From NCBI RefSeq assembly GCF_024330105.1, contig NZ_JANDHW010000012.1, forward strand, positions 1 to 64,000: 64,000 nt of DNA, in the 5' to 3' direction. The translations under genes and the position numbers were made by a program. Position 1 is the stretch's first letter. Each line of letters starts with the position of its first letter. Below the pieces are notes generated by a model that did not search any database, was not told the origin of the DNA, and saw only the letters and a program-made list of their open reading frames with translations. Below, one piece after another: positions 17,774-29,029 of this stretch. This DNA is from Coprobacter tertius. GTDB lineage: Bacteria > Bacteroidota > Bacteroidia > Bacteroidales > Coprobacteraceae.

Positions 17774-19435
17774 ATGGAATGGTTGGATAGTTTATTCTTT
17801 GTTCCTTCGGCAGTGCAGTCGGTGGTCATTATTTCTCTTATTTCTGCGATCGGACTTTCGTTGGGGAAAATACATATTGCGGGTATTTCTTTGGGAGTAA
17901 CATTCGTTTTTTTTATCGGAATCCTTGCCGGTCATCTGGGATTGGCGATCGATCCTCAAATGCTTAATTATGCAGAAACTTTTGGCCTGGTAATATTTGT
18001 ATATGCTTTAGGTTTGCAGGTAGGTCCGGGCTTTTTTAGTTTATTTCGTAAAGGTGGAATTTCGTTGAATTTGTTGGCATTAGGTGTCGTTTTTCTGGGA
18101 ACGTTAATGACGGTTGTTTTCCATCTTACGACCGAAGTGTCATTGCCCGATATGGTGGGTATTCTTTGCGGTGCGACGACTAATACTCCGGCATTGGGAG
18201 CAGCGCAACAAACATTGAAACAAATGGGGATGCCTGCTAACGGTCCGGCATTGAGTTGTGCTGTGGCTTACCCTTTGGGGGTGGTAGGTGTGATATTGGC
18301 CATTCTTGTAGTGCGCAAGATATTCGTTTCCGAGAAAGATATCGAAACGCCGGGACATGATCATTCCAACCCTACATTTATAGCCGAGTTTCAAGTGCAT
18401 AATCCTGGTATATACGGTAAAAGTATAAAAGAGATTGCTCATTTCAGTAATAAAAAATTTGTTATTTCCCGGCTTTGGAGAGATGGAAATGTAACGATAC
18501 CAACTTCTGATAAAATACTTAAAGACGGAGATCGGTTACTCGTAATAACTTCTGAGAAAGATGTGGATGCACTTACAGCGTTATTCGGAGAGCATGAGAA
18601 TAAAGATTGGAATAAGGAAGATATCGATTGGAATGCTATCGATAGCCAGTTAATATCTCAACGTATTGTTGTTACTCGTCCTGAAATTAACGGCAAAAAA
18701 TTGAGTTCTTTGCGTTTGCGTAATCATTATGGAATTAATATAAGTCGAGTATACCGGTCGGGAGTGCAATTATTGGCTACTCCCGATCTTATACTGCAAA
18801 TGGGAGATCGTCTTACGGTTGTTGGGGAAGCCGCCGCTATTCATAATGTCGAAAAAGTATTGGGCAATGCTGTAAAAAGTCTGAAAGAACCGAATCTTGT
18901 GGCCGTTTTTATCGGTATGGTATTGGGATTAGCTTTAGGGGCTATTCCTCTTTCTTTTCCGGGTATGAGTACGCCTGTAAAGCTGGGAATTGCCGGAGGG
19001 CCTATTATCGTGGGTATTCTTATCGGCTCGTTCGGTCCTCGTTTGCATATGATAACCTATACTACCCGCAGTGCTAATCTGATGTTGCGTGCTATGGGAT
19101 TATCGATGTATTTGGCTTGTCTTGGCCTCGATGCAGGTAGCCATTTTTTCGAAACGGTAATACGTCCCGAAGGTTTGTTGTGGATTGTTTTAGGTTTTGC
19201 CATTACATTTGTTCCTGTCGTAATAATGGCTCTTGTTTCATTAAAGATAATGAAAATAGACTACGGATCGGTGGCTGGAATGGCATGCGGCAGTATGGCA
19301 AATCCGATGGCTTTGAATTATGCTAATGATACGCTGCCTGGTGATAATCCTTCGGTTGCTTATGCGACGGTATATCCTTTATGTATGTTTTTGAGGGTGA
19401 TTATCGCACAGGTTATTCTCATGTTTTTTATTTAA
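17774..19435 (+). CDS. AspT/YidE-family transporter with two TrkA-C domains
   Basis: A 553-residue inner-membrane protein of the aspartate:alanine exchanger (YidE/YbjL) superfamily. Two homologous sets of about five membrane helices (near 10-175 and 370-553) flank two cytoplasmic TrkA-C (RCK) regulatory domains (FISRLWRDGNVTIP and INISRVYRSGVQLL). The paired motifs CGATTNTPALGAAQQ and CGSMANPMALNYAN are the family's repeated pore signatures. The substrate is unknown and should not be assumed to be aspartate. The frame extends 15 codons upstream, but that part overlaps the promoter. Confidence 0.9.
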   Translation: MEWLDSLFFVPSAVQSVVIISLISAIGLSLGKIHIAGISLGVTFVFFIGILAGHLGLAIDPQMLNYAETFGLVIFVYALGLQVGPGFFSLFRKGGISLNLLALGVVFLGTLMTVVFHLTTEVSLPDMVGILCGATTNTPALGAAQQTLKQMGMPANGPALSCAVAYPLGVVGVILAILVVRKIFVSEKDIETPGHDHSNPTFIAEFQVHNPGIYGKSIKEIAHFSNKKFVISRLWRDGNVTIPTSDKILKDGDRLLVITSEKDVDALTALFGEHENKDWNKEDIDWNAIDSQLISQRIVVTRPEINGKKLSSLRLRNHYGINISRVYRSGVQLLATPDLILQMGDRLTVVGEAAAIHNVEKVLGNAVKSLKEPNLVAVFIGMVLGLALGAIPLSFPGMSTPVKLGIAGGPIIVGILIGSFGPRLHMITYTTRSANLMLRAMGLSMYLACLGLDAGSHFFETVIRPEGLLWIVLGFAITFVPVVIMALVSLKIMKIDYGSVAGMACGSMANPMALNYANDTLPGDNPSVAYATVYPLCMFLRVIIAQVILMFFI

Positions 19436-19510
19436 TTGACGGGATTTTCACAAATTTGTTAAACCTTTGTAACGGCAGACTGTTTATTTAGCAGATAATC
19501 TTCCTGCGAA

Positions 19511-20671
19511 ATGAATAAAAAAATGATCGGTTTGTTCAATGATTGTTTCCCTCCTATAATGGATGGGGTGTCGCTTACGACACGCAATTATGCTTATTGG
19601 CTGCATCAAAAGGCAATGGATGTATGTGTCGTGACCCCTAAAACTCCCGGAATTTCGGATAATGAGTCTTATCCTGTTTATCGTTATTCGTCTTTACCGT
19701 TACCTATGCGTAAGCCTTATCGTTTGGGTTTTCCTCGCATCGATTTCACGTTTCATTCACACATCATGCGATTACCTTTCGGACTGGTTCATGCGCATTG
19801 TCCTTTTTCTTCAGGTACCTTAGCTATGCGTATTGCACATGCTCGGCATATACCTCTCGTTGCTACGTTTCACTCTAAATACCGGTCTGATTTCGAACGG
19901 GCTATTCCCAGTAAATCATTAGTTAATTATCTGGTACGTAATGTCGTTCATTTTTATGAGTCGGCCGATGAGGTATGGATACCTCAGGCATCGGTTGAGG
20001 ATACATTAAGAGAATACGGCTATAAAGGTCGGGTAGAAGTAGTTGATAATGGCAATGATTTTGCGGGTGAGACTGGCTATCGAGCACTAAGAGAGAGGAA
20101 AAGACGCGATTTAAATATTTTGTCGGGGGAATTTATGTTTTTATTCGTAGGACAGCATATATGGGAAAAGAATTTGAGATTTTTGGTAGAGGCTCTTGCC
20201 CGATTAAAAAATTTGCCATATCATATGTATTTTATCGGATCGGGATATGCCGAAGGCAGTCTTCGGAAATTGGTGAGTTCGCTTGATCTCGATGATAAAG
20301 TAATTTTTAAAGGTACAATAACCGATCGAGAGGAGTTAAAATGTTATTATGCGGCAGCAGATTTGTTCCTTTTTCCTTCTTTATATGACAATGCTCCGTT
20401 GGTAGTACGCGAAGCGGCTGCTATGAATACCCCTGCCGTATTGGTAGGAGGATCTACTTCGGCCGAAATTATTAATGATGGTGAAAATGGTTTTCTGTCG
20501 GGGAATACTCCCCAAGAATTCGCTTATAAAATTATGTCGTTGATGGTGATGCCGGGCCGTATAAAAAAAGCGGGAGTAAATGCCTCAAAAACAATTGCCC
20601 GTTCGTGGGAAGATGTTGCCGGAGAAGTTTGTGATCGTTACCGTTCTATTATGGCAAGATATAAAAGTTGA
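19511..20671 (+). CDS. Family 4 glycosyltransferase
   Basis: A 386-residue GT-B enzyme. The N-terminal acceptor domain starts MIGLFNDCFPPIMDGVSLTT, typical of GT4 mannosyl- or glucosyl-transferases acting on lipids (PimB or diacylglycerol glycosyltransferase type). FHSKYRSDFE follows at about residue 117. The donor domain has FVGQHIWEKNLRFL and the E-x7-E region in PSLYDNAPLVVREAAAMN. The next gene, a flippase-like membrane protein, begins 13 bases downstream. The two probably make and handle a glycolipid or lipid-linked sugar. Confidence 0.9.
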   Translation: MNKKMIGLFNDCFPPIMDGVSLTTRNYAYWLHQKAMDVCVVTPKTPGISDNESYPVYRYSSLPLPMRKPYRLGFPRIDFTFHSHIMRLPFGLVHAHCPFSSGTLAMRIAHARHIPLVATFHSKYRSDFERAIPSKSLVNYLVRNVVHFYESADEVWIPQASVEDTLREYGYKGRVEVVDNGNDFAGETGYRALRERKRRDLNILSGEFMFLFVGQHIWEKNLRFLVEALARLKNLPYHMYFIGSGYAEGSLRKLVSSLDLDDKVIFKGTITDREELKCYYAAADLFLFPSLYDNAPLVVREAAAMNTPAVLVGGSTSAEIINDGENGFLSGNTPQEFAYKIMSLMVMPGRIKKAGVNASKTIARSWEDVAGEVCDRYRSIMARYKS

Positions 20672-20683
20672 GGAAAAAGCAAA

Positions 20684-21730
20684 ATGTCGGCTGAGGTTAA
20701 GAAATTTAAATCGGTATATGTGCTTATTCCCGTTATAATCGGTTTAGTGGTAGTAGGCATCATGTTTTACAAAGAAGTAGACCCTTCGATATTTATGCAT
20801 TTAAAGTTTACTCCGGCTTCTGTTTTTTTTATTTTTCTTGCATTTCTATTAATGTTCGGACGTGATCTCGGCCTTATGTGGCGTTATCGTAAAGTATCCG
20901 ATAACAGGCTCACCTGGCGACAGGCATTCCGGGTAAATATGCTGTGTGAATTTACTTCCGCAGTAACACCTTCTGCTGTAGGAGGAAGCAGTTTGATCGT
21001 GGTTTTTCTTAATCGGGAGGGAATCGATGCGGGTCGCAGTACGACATTAATGATCACATGCCTTTTTCTCGACGAGCTGTTTTTTGTTATCAGTTGTCTG
21101 TTGGTTTGTTTATTCTTTTCTTTTGATGATCTTTTCGGAACATCGGTAGTTTTTACACGGGGGGTAAGTATTTTATTTTATACAATATATGCCTTAATTA
21201 CACTTTGGACTGTTTTTTTGTATCTGGCTCTTTTTAAAAAGCCTGAGTGGGTAAGGAGTTTTCTGAATCGTTTGTTTTCGATGAAATGGCTGAGGCATTG
21301 GCAGCAGCCGGTTGCCCGTATGGCCGATGATTTAGTGCATAGTTCACACGATATTGCCGGCCGGCCGGCTAAGTTTTGGGCTGGAGCCTTCGGGGCGACT
21401 ATCGTTTCGTGGACTTCTCGTTACCTGGTGGTAAATGCCTTATTGCTTGCCTTTTCGTCAGGAGGTAACCATCTTTTGGCTTTTGCCCGGCAATTTGTCC
21501 TCTGGCAGGTGATGGCTGTTAGTCCCACCCCCGGCGGTAGCGGATTGTCTGAGTATATGTTTACCCAGTATTATCATGATTTTTTCCCGGTGGTGGGTAT
21601 GGCGCTCGTCGCTGCTTTTTTGTGGCGTATTATTACCTATTATATGTATCTCGCGATAGGAGTATGTATTGTTCCCGCCTGGTTACGACATATGGGAACT
21701 CGTTCGGATAAAGTACCTGAGTCACTATAG
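20684..21730 (+). CDS. Flippase-like membrane protein (LPG synthase TM region / UPF0104)
   Basis: A 348-residue protein with about eight membrane helices, in the family sharing the transmembrane domain of lysylphosphatidylglycerol synthase (MprF) but without the aminoacyl-transferase part. Motifs such as EFTSAVTPSAVGGSSLIVVF and SPTPGGSGLSEYMF are the repeated family signatures. Relatives often sit beside glycosyltransferases, as here, and are thought to move lipids or lipid-linked sugars across the inner membrane. Activity is inferred from context. Confidence 0.88.
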   Translation: MSAEVKKFKSVYVLIPVIIGLVVVGIMFYKEVDPSIFMHLKFTPASVFFIFLAFLLMFGRDLGLMWRYRKVSDNRLTWRQAFRVNMLCEFTSAVTPSAVGGSSLIVVFLNREGIDAGRSTTLMITCLFLDELFFVISCLLVCLFFSFDDLFGTSVVFTRGVSILFYTIYALITLWTVFLYLALFKKPEWVRSFLNRLFSMKWLRHWQQPVARMADDLVHSSHDIAGRPAKFWAGAFGATIVSWTSRYLVVNALLLAFSSGGNHLLAFARQFVLWQVMAVSPTPGGSGLSEYMFTQYYHDFFPVVGMALVAAFLWRIITYYMYLAIGVCIVPAWLRHMGTRSDKVPESL

Positions 21731-21876
21731 GATATTTATTATATTTGTTTTTTCAGATAAATTAAATCAAAAATTTTGTATTCATATATTTGTGTAATTT
21801 ACAAATTTTATATTTCTTTGTTTTCACATCAATATATAGTGGATATAAATGATGTACAAAATTTAAAAAGATAATT

Positions 21877-22011
21877 ATGAAAAAATTTCTTTTTGATATA
21901 AAAAAATTTCAGGTCATTCAAATACAATGGGCTGTAAGTAAAAAAATAAAACTCGGAAACAAAATAATTCTAACGATTGAGAAGAAAAAGATAAAAAAAT
22001 ATATCAAGTGA
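21877..22011 (+). CDS. Small basic hypothetical protein, 44 residues
   Basis: The ORF starts ATG AAA AAA TTT and encodes a 44-residue, strongly basic peptide (14 Lys, no Arg) ending KKKIKKYIK. A hydrophobic core (FQVIQIQWAV, IILTI) suggests two strands or an amphipathic structure. An A-rich stretch (aaaaagataatt) before the ATG is compatible with Bacteroidetes translation initiation. A long hairpin starting two bases after the stop looks like its terminator. I recognise no family. It lies on the far side of the tracrRNA from cas9, so a CRISPR link is possible but unproven, and a random ORF cannot be excluded. Confidence 0.45.
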   Translation: MKKFLFDIKKFQVIQIQWAVSKKIKLGNKIILTIEKKKIKKYIK

Positions 22012-22012
22012 A

Positions 22013-22052
22013 TGTAACATAACATCCTATATAAAATACAGGATGTTATGTT
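22013..22052 (+). terminator. Hairpin after the small ORF, fused to a repeat relic
   Basis: An inverted repeat of 13-base arms (aacataacatcct / aggatgttatgtt) around an AT-rich loop. Instead of a T run it is followed directly by gaaagcaaaatacaat, the end of a CRISPR repeat in array-2 orientation. It may be a terminator or part of the repeat debris. Confidence 0.5.
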
Positions 22053-22250
22053 GAAAGCAAAATACAATACATCATTTAATTATCCACTATATTTTCAAAT
22101 TTATAGTTCTTGTTGAATTATAAAATTGGATTTAAATAATGTAACTACAAAAATAATATTTCGAAAGCAAATTACAGCTCTTTGGGGAAAAGAAAAAAGA
22201 AACTAAAGCTGTTGTTGATCACAGAAAGATGATTAGTAAACAAATACAAT
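22022..22250 (-). repeat. Degenerate CRISPR repeat relics beside the tracrRNA
   Basis: Three decayed repeats lie in array-2 orientation. One ends gaaagcaaaatacaat at 22068. One spans about 22132-22178, ending gaaagcaaattacagc. One spans 22208-22250, starting gctgttgttgatcacag and ending aaatacaat. The last two are separated by 29 bp (22179-22207), the spacer length of the live arrays. Their -7 boxes are lost, so they are unlikely to make crRNA. They look like the remains of a third, short array. Confidence 0.6.
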
Positions 22251-22296
22251 ATGAAGAGTGTAATATTTCTCGATTTAGAACAAGAATATAATATCA

Positions 22297-22384
22297 TAAA
22301 AAGAAGGCGAGAGGCTTAAAAAAGCGTCCCGCCTTAAATGTTTTCACAACGGAATAATCCTTATTGTGTTTTGCTTTCAAAATG
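22297..22384 (-). ncRNA. tracrRNA of the type II-C system
   Basis: On the minus strand the RNA begins near 22384 with the anti-repeat (22384-22363, attttgaaagcaaaacac) and pairs with the first ~22 bases of the CRISPR repeat. It continues through the conserved core aataaggattattccgttg and gtgaaaacatt, and ends in a G+C-rich hairpin (22335-22304, aaggcgggacgc / gcctctcgcctt) with the T-rich tail cttttta. This order matches known Bacteroidetes II-C tracrRNAs. The final hairpin also acts as terminator. With array 1 repeats the duplex has one internal A:C mismatch and one terminal G:U. Array 2 adds a second A:C mismatch at repeat position 16. Confidence 0.92.
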
Positions 22385-22388
22385 ATGA

Positions 22389-22419
22389 CAAACTTAACTA
22401 ATAAAATTAATATTTACAA
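22389..22419 (-). promoter_or_regulatory. tracrRNA promoter
   Basis: On the minus strand, TTG (22419-22417), exactly 20 bases, then TAagTTTG (22396-22389). Initiation about 5-7 bases on would put the tracrRNA 5' end at the start of the anti-repeat. Confidence 0.82.
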
Positions 22420-22424
22420 TAGTA

Positions 22425-22455
22425 TTGATAATAATAATTATATTATTTATCTTTA
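22425..22455 (+). promoter_or_regulatory. Candidate cas9-cas1-cas2 promoter
   Basis: TTG (22425-22427), 20 bases, then TAtcTTTa (22448-22455), one mismatch from the consensus. It lies back to back with the tracrRNA promoter; the two -33 elements are 5 bases apart. The resulting leader before cas9 would be about 30 bases. Confidence 0.65.
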
Positions 22456-22493
22456 AAGAATACTAAGAGTTTAATACCAAAATAAATAATATT

Positions 22494-25400
22494 ATGGAAA
22501 CATGCAAAATCTTAGGCTTAGATTTGGGACCTAATTCCATCGGATGGGCATTAATAGAGAAAAATGTAGAAAGGCCAGAAGGGAAAATCATAGCTGCAGG
22601 CAGCCGCATATTACCCATGAATCAACGTATGTTATCTGATTTTGAAAAAGGCGTTACGGTTTCACAAACAGCAGAAAGACGTCTTTATCGGAGTATGCGC
22701 CGATTAAAAGAAAGACATCGTTTGCGCCGTCAGCGGCTTTTGCGTGTATTACATATTTTAGGATTTTTGCCATCTTATTTCGATGAGAAATTTGATTTCT
22801 GTAAATATGGCCGACTCATCGATGAATCGGAACCAAAACTTCCTTTTGCCCCACTCGGGAACGGTAAATACGAATTTGCCTTTACCGATTCGTTTAATGA
22901 AATGTTATCCGAATTTGCAGAAAAATATCCCGAAAAGGTAAGCGGAGGGAAAAAAGTCCCTTATAACTGGACCCTTTTTTATTTACGTAAAAAGGCTTTG
23001 TCTCAAAAAATAAAAAAAGAGGAATTAGCGTGGATTTTGTTGAACTTCAATCATAAAAGAGGCTATTATCAGTTAAGAGGTGAAGTAGAAAAAGAGGAGA
23101 AAGGGAAAAAAGAAGAATATTATCCTCTGCTGGTGAAAGAAGTGCGTGTTGGTGAAGTAAACCGGAAAGGAGAACAATGGTATGAGGTCGTACTCGAAAA
23201 CGGGTGGGTATACCGGCGTACGAGTAAAACACCTTTAAACGATTGGGAGGGCACGGTACGTGATTTTATCGTTACGACTTTTTACGATGAAAAAGGTAAT
23301 ATAAAAACCGATAAAGACGGTCGGGAAAAACGTAGTTTCAGGGCGCCCGGGGAAAACGACTGGACTTTGATTAAGAAAAAGACCGAAAGCGATATCGAAA
23401 AAAGTAATCTTACCGTAGGTGCTTATATATATGATCATATATTAGAAAATCCTTCAGTGAAGATAAAGGGGAAATTGGTCGCTACGATCGAACGGGATCA
23501 TTATAGAAAGGAGTTGAATGCTATTTTAAAGGAACAAATGAAATATCATCCCGAATTGAGAGATGCTTCACTCTATAAACAATGCATACTGCAATTGTAT
23601 CCCAATAATGAAGAACATCGTAAACGTATTTTAGGAAAGGATATTTCTTATTTACTCGAAAATGATATTATATTTTATCATCGGCCGTTGAAAATTAAAA
23701 ACTCACAGCTCGACGATTGTCCATACGAGACCCGGTATTACGTAAATAAAGCAGGAGAAAAAGTACGGGTTCCGGTAAAATGCATCGCCCGTTCGCATCC
23801 GTTATTTCAAGAGTTCAGATTATGGCAATTTATTCAAAATCTGCGTATATATGCACGGGAATCTGAAGTCGAGGGAAATTTAATAAAAGAAGCAGACGTA
23901 ACTTCCGATTTTCTGAAAACCGCCGAGGATTATGCTGGTTTGTTTAGTTGGTTGAATGAAAAAAAGGAGATCGATCAGAAAGGATTTTTTAAATATCCGG
24001 CATTTAAGTTGAAACAAGGAGAAAAACGTTATAAATGGAATTTTATCGAAAACAAAGCCTATCCCTGTAATGAAACACGTGCGGGAATACTATTGGCATT
24101 ACAAAAAGCGGGAATAGAACGGAGTTTCCTTACAGCTGAAATCGAGATTTCACTTTGGCATTTGTTGTATTCGGTAGAAGATCGCCGGGAAATTGAAAAG
24201 GCTTTGAAAAAATTTGCGGCGAAATATGATTTACCGGCTGCTTTTGTCGATACTTTTTCTAAAATTTCTCCTTATAAAAAAGAATACGGGGCTTATTCCG
24301 AAAAGGCGATACGTAAGTTATTGCCGTTGATGAGAATGGGAAGTTATTGGGATAAAAAAAATATAGGCTTCGAGGTAGAAGAGCGTATTCTGAAAATTAT
24401 TAACGGAGAGTACGACCCAGGTGTTTCCGATCGGGCACGTGAAAAAGTTTGTGAAAAAACAAGTATCGACGATTTTAACGGAATGCCCCTTTGGCAGGCT
24501 TGTTATGTCGTATATAACCGTCATTCCGAGTCGGGAGATATACGTTATTGGAAAACACCGGAGGATATCCGGAGTTATTTGCGTGATGAATTTCGCCAGT
24601 ATTCTTTGCGTAATCCGATTGTAGAACAGGTTATTACCGAGACTTTGCGGGTTGTTGCCGAAATATGGGATTACTATGGTAACGGACGCCCCGGTTTTTT
24701 TGATGAAATACACCTCGAAATGGGTAGAGAGATGAAACAAACGAAAGATGAACGAAGCCGGGAATCCCAGAGAAATATCGAGAATGAAAATACCAATCGG
24801 CGTATACGCGCTTTACTTTTGTCTTTGTCTGAAGATATTAAGGGGATAAGGCCATATTCACCTTCCCAACAAGAAATTTTACGTATATATGAAACCGATG
24901 TTTTGTGTACTCAAAAAGATATTCCGGAAGATATAGAAAAGATATCGCGTTCATCTAATCCTTCCCGAAGTGAATTACTTAGGTATAAATTATGGCTCGA
25001 GCAAAAGTACCGTTCGCCGTACACCGGTGAAATGATACCCCTGAGTCGGTTATTTACTCCCGAATATCAAATAGAACATATTATTCCCAAGAAGCGTTAT
25101 TTCGACGATTCGTATAATAATAAGGTAATTTGTGAATCCTATGTAAATAGGCAAAAAGATAATATGCTGGCATATGAATATATAAATAAAGGAAGTTTGG
25201 ATATTCCTTTATTATCTCCCGGCCAATATGTTGCTTATGTCAGGGAAAATTATAAAAATAATCCGGTAAAAATGAAAAATCTTCTGATGGAAGATGTTCC
25301 CCAGAATTTTACACAACGCCAAATGAACGATAGCCGGTATATCGCTCGTATCGTAAAGTCTTTGTTGTCTAATGTGATTAGAGAAGAGGACGAACAGGAA

Positions 25401-27042
25401 GACAAATCGAAACATATGGTCGTATGTGATGGGAAACATACCGCGAGATTGAGGAGATCGTGGGGGCTCGACGATGTCTGGAATGACTTGATATATCATC
25501 GTTTCGAACGTTTGAATGAAATAACCCATTCTGAAAATTACGGGTATTGGACTCAGAAAGAGGGGAAAAGATATTTTCTTACATCCGTTCCTTCCGACGT
25601 TAATTATACGGTACAGAAAAAGCGGCTCGATCACCGGCATCATATACTTGACGCGATTTTGATTGCGGTAATGACTGTAAACCATATTAATTATTTAAGT
25701 AACAGGCATGCCAATGAAAACGATCCGAAAGATAAAGATAAAAAAGGACCGTATATAATGAGAAATATATTGTGTGAAAAAAAATGGGATACTTCACATT
25801 CTAATTATGAGTGGATTTTTAAAAAGCCATGGCCTACCTTTACACAAGAGGTCAAAGAGATTTTATCGCGATCACTGGTGAGTTTCAAACAAAATCTCAG
25901 GATAATTAATAAAACGAATAACCGGTATCGAAAGTGGAGTATCGATGAAAACGGAATCAGGAAAAAAGTTTCGGTTCTACAATCTTCCGAAAATCATTGG
26001 GCTGTGCGTAAACCTTTACACAAAGAAACTTTTTATGGTAAAGTGACTTTAAAAAAGAAAAAACAAACATCACTTTCTAATGCGGTGAAAGATTGGGAAA
26101 TGATTGCAGATAAAGACTTGAAGCGATATATAGGATCATTGATAGCGAAATACGGTACGCATAAGGAAATAATGAAATTTTTTAAAGGAAACGATTATAA
26201 ATATAAAGGAAAAGACATCGCAAAGGTAGAAATTTATTATAGTGATTCCGATATAATAGCTTCGAGGACTGCGTTGGGTCCCGATTTTACCCGTAAAAAA
26301 ATATTATCTGTCACCGACACGGGAATACAGAAAATATTGCTTCGTCATTTATCGAAATATGACGAATGTGAGGGCGATAATATAAAAGAAAATCCGGGTA
26401 TGGCATTCTCTCCCGAAGGAATAATGACTATGAATCGTAATATATCTGAGTTGAATAATGGAAAATTCCATCATCCGATATATAAGGTGCGTTGTTCCGA
26501 ACCTTTGGGGTGTAAATTCGTTGTCGGGTCTGAAGGAAACAAGAAAACGAAATATGTTGAAGCGGCATCGGGAACCAATCTTTTTTATGCAGTATATACC
26601 GATGAAGAAGGTAACCGGCAATATGAGTCTGTTCCCTTAAATGTTGTTGTCGAGCGTTGCAGGCAAGGGGAAAAGGTTTATGATAAATCGAAGTATTTTA
26701 CCGATAAAAATGGCTCTAAGAAATGGAATCTTTTATTTGGTTTGTCTCCGGGAGATCTTGTATATGTTCCCACAGAAGAAGAATTGGCGACCGGACATAT
26801 CGATTGGTCGGATATAAAAAGTTTATTTCCGCGTATATATAAAATGGTAAGTTGTACCGATAAAGATAGTTTTTACGTGCCGCATACAGTCGCGATTCCT
26901 ATTGTCGATAAAATCGAATTTGAGAAGATGAATAAAATAGGACGAGATATATATAGTGGAAAAATGATAAAACAGGTATGTTACAAAATAAAGACCGATC
27001 GATTGGGAAATATTATTGCGGTAAACGATAAAAATATAAGTC

Positions 27043-27050
<8 letters not shown>
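22494..27050 (+). CDS. cas9: Cas9, type II-C, large Bacteroidetes form
   Basis: A 1518-residue RNA-guided DNA endonuclease. RuvC-I is ILGLDLGPNSIGW with Asp10. The Arg-rich bridge helix is RRLYRSMRRLKERHRLRR. RuvC-II is EIHLEMGREM with Glu742. The HNH core QIEHIIPKKRYFDDSYNNK has His862, and Asn885 lies in YVNRQKDN. RuvC-III is HRHHILDA with His1050 and Asp1053. All nuclease residues are intact, so it should be active. A roughly 450-residue C-terminal part should hold the wedge and PAM-interacting domains. It is longer than Neisseria or Campylobacter Cas9 because of a long recognition lobe. It overlaps cas1 by 8 bases. No csn2 or cas4 is present, which gives subtype II-C. Confidence 0.98.
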
Positions 27051-28318
<1,268 letters not shown>

Positions 28319-28354
28319 TTGTTTATTCTACTGATAGGAGAGAAATTACTATCT

Positions 28355-28466
28355 GATAGAAATAAAAAATCTGTCCGAAGGGCAGATTTTTTTGTGATAA
28401 AGCTCATTTTTTATAATCCTAAATGTGTGAATAATTGCCAGATTAATAGTGATTTACGTATATCGA
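28355..28466 (-). promoter_or_regulatory. Conserved flank of array 2 (leader/trailer element)
   Basis: Read on the minus strand this is colinear with 515-625 beside array 1, including an identical 21-base block (28404-28424) and a terminator of similar sequence. It lies at the array end with the most uniform repeats, while the far end is degenerate. Spacers are therefore probably added here. Confidence 0.75.
28364..28393. terminator. Bidirectional terminator between cas2 and array 2
   Basis: The stem aaaaaatctgtcc / ggcagattttttt with a short loop, A run on one side and T run on the other. It can stop the cas operon on the plus strand and array 2 transcription on the minus strand. It is the counterpart of the hairpin at 588-619. 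Confidence 0.85.
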
Positions 28467-28897
28467 GCTGTTGCTAATCACACAAAGGTAACATTTTGGA
28501 AGCAAAATACAACGGTCGTACTGACGTTTGAACGCTTCCAACGCTGTTGCTAATCACACAAAGGTAACATTTTGGAAGCAAAATACAACCGACTTGGTAT
28601 ATTTTATCTGTTCCTTGTAGCTGTTGCTAATCACACAAAGGTAACATTTTGGAAGCAAAATACAACTGACTTCCCTGCAATATGGCGCAACCATAGGCTG
28701 TTGCTAATCACACAAAGGTAACATTTTGGAAGCAAAATACAACGCGGTTTGAATATTACCAACTCACAGGGTAGCTGCTTCTGATCACACAAAGATAACA
28801 TCTTGGAAGCAAAATACAACTCGCAACGAATTAGGAATAAATGCAATAATGCTGTTGTTAAAGTTACAAAGATAACAATATTAGTTTGTATTTATAA
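28467..28897 (-). CRISPR. CRISPR array 2, type II-C, 5 repeats plus a decayed sixth
   Basis: Repeats of 47 bp lie at 28467-28513, 28543-28589, 28620-28666, 28697-28743 and 28774-28820, with spacers of 29-30 bp. A sixth, heavily decayed repeat lies at 28851-28897, exactly one 30-bp spacer further. The crRNA sense is the minus strand. The first four repeats are identical. The fifth has six changes, several of which restore the array 1 form (TAtcTTTG, gatcag). Every intact repeat carries TTG, 19 bases and TAccTTTG or TAtcTTTG. Transcription runs towards cas2 and the conserved flank. Confidence 0.96.
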
Positions 28898-29029
28898 TTT
28901 ATGGTAAGATAGGTTTATTAAATGTTTCAATTTCTAAAAAGTACTCAACGACAGGAGAAATAGAATAATATTTCAGATATTATTTTTATAATGGTATTTA
29001 GATACAAATAAAGTGCCTATGTAAGATTT

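Noticed and set aside
22049-22110. A second tracrRNA on the plus strand, because gaaagcaaaatacaat is a near-perfect anti-repeat
   Set aside because: The conserved tracrRNA core (aataaggattattcc) and a terminal G+C hairpin do not follow it. Orientation and spacing fit a decayed repeat better.
28631-28846. A 71-codon minus-strand frame inside array 2
   Set aside because: Same cause: it is translated repeat/spacer sequence.
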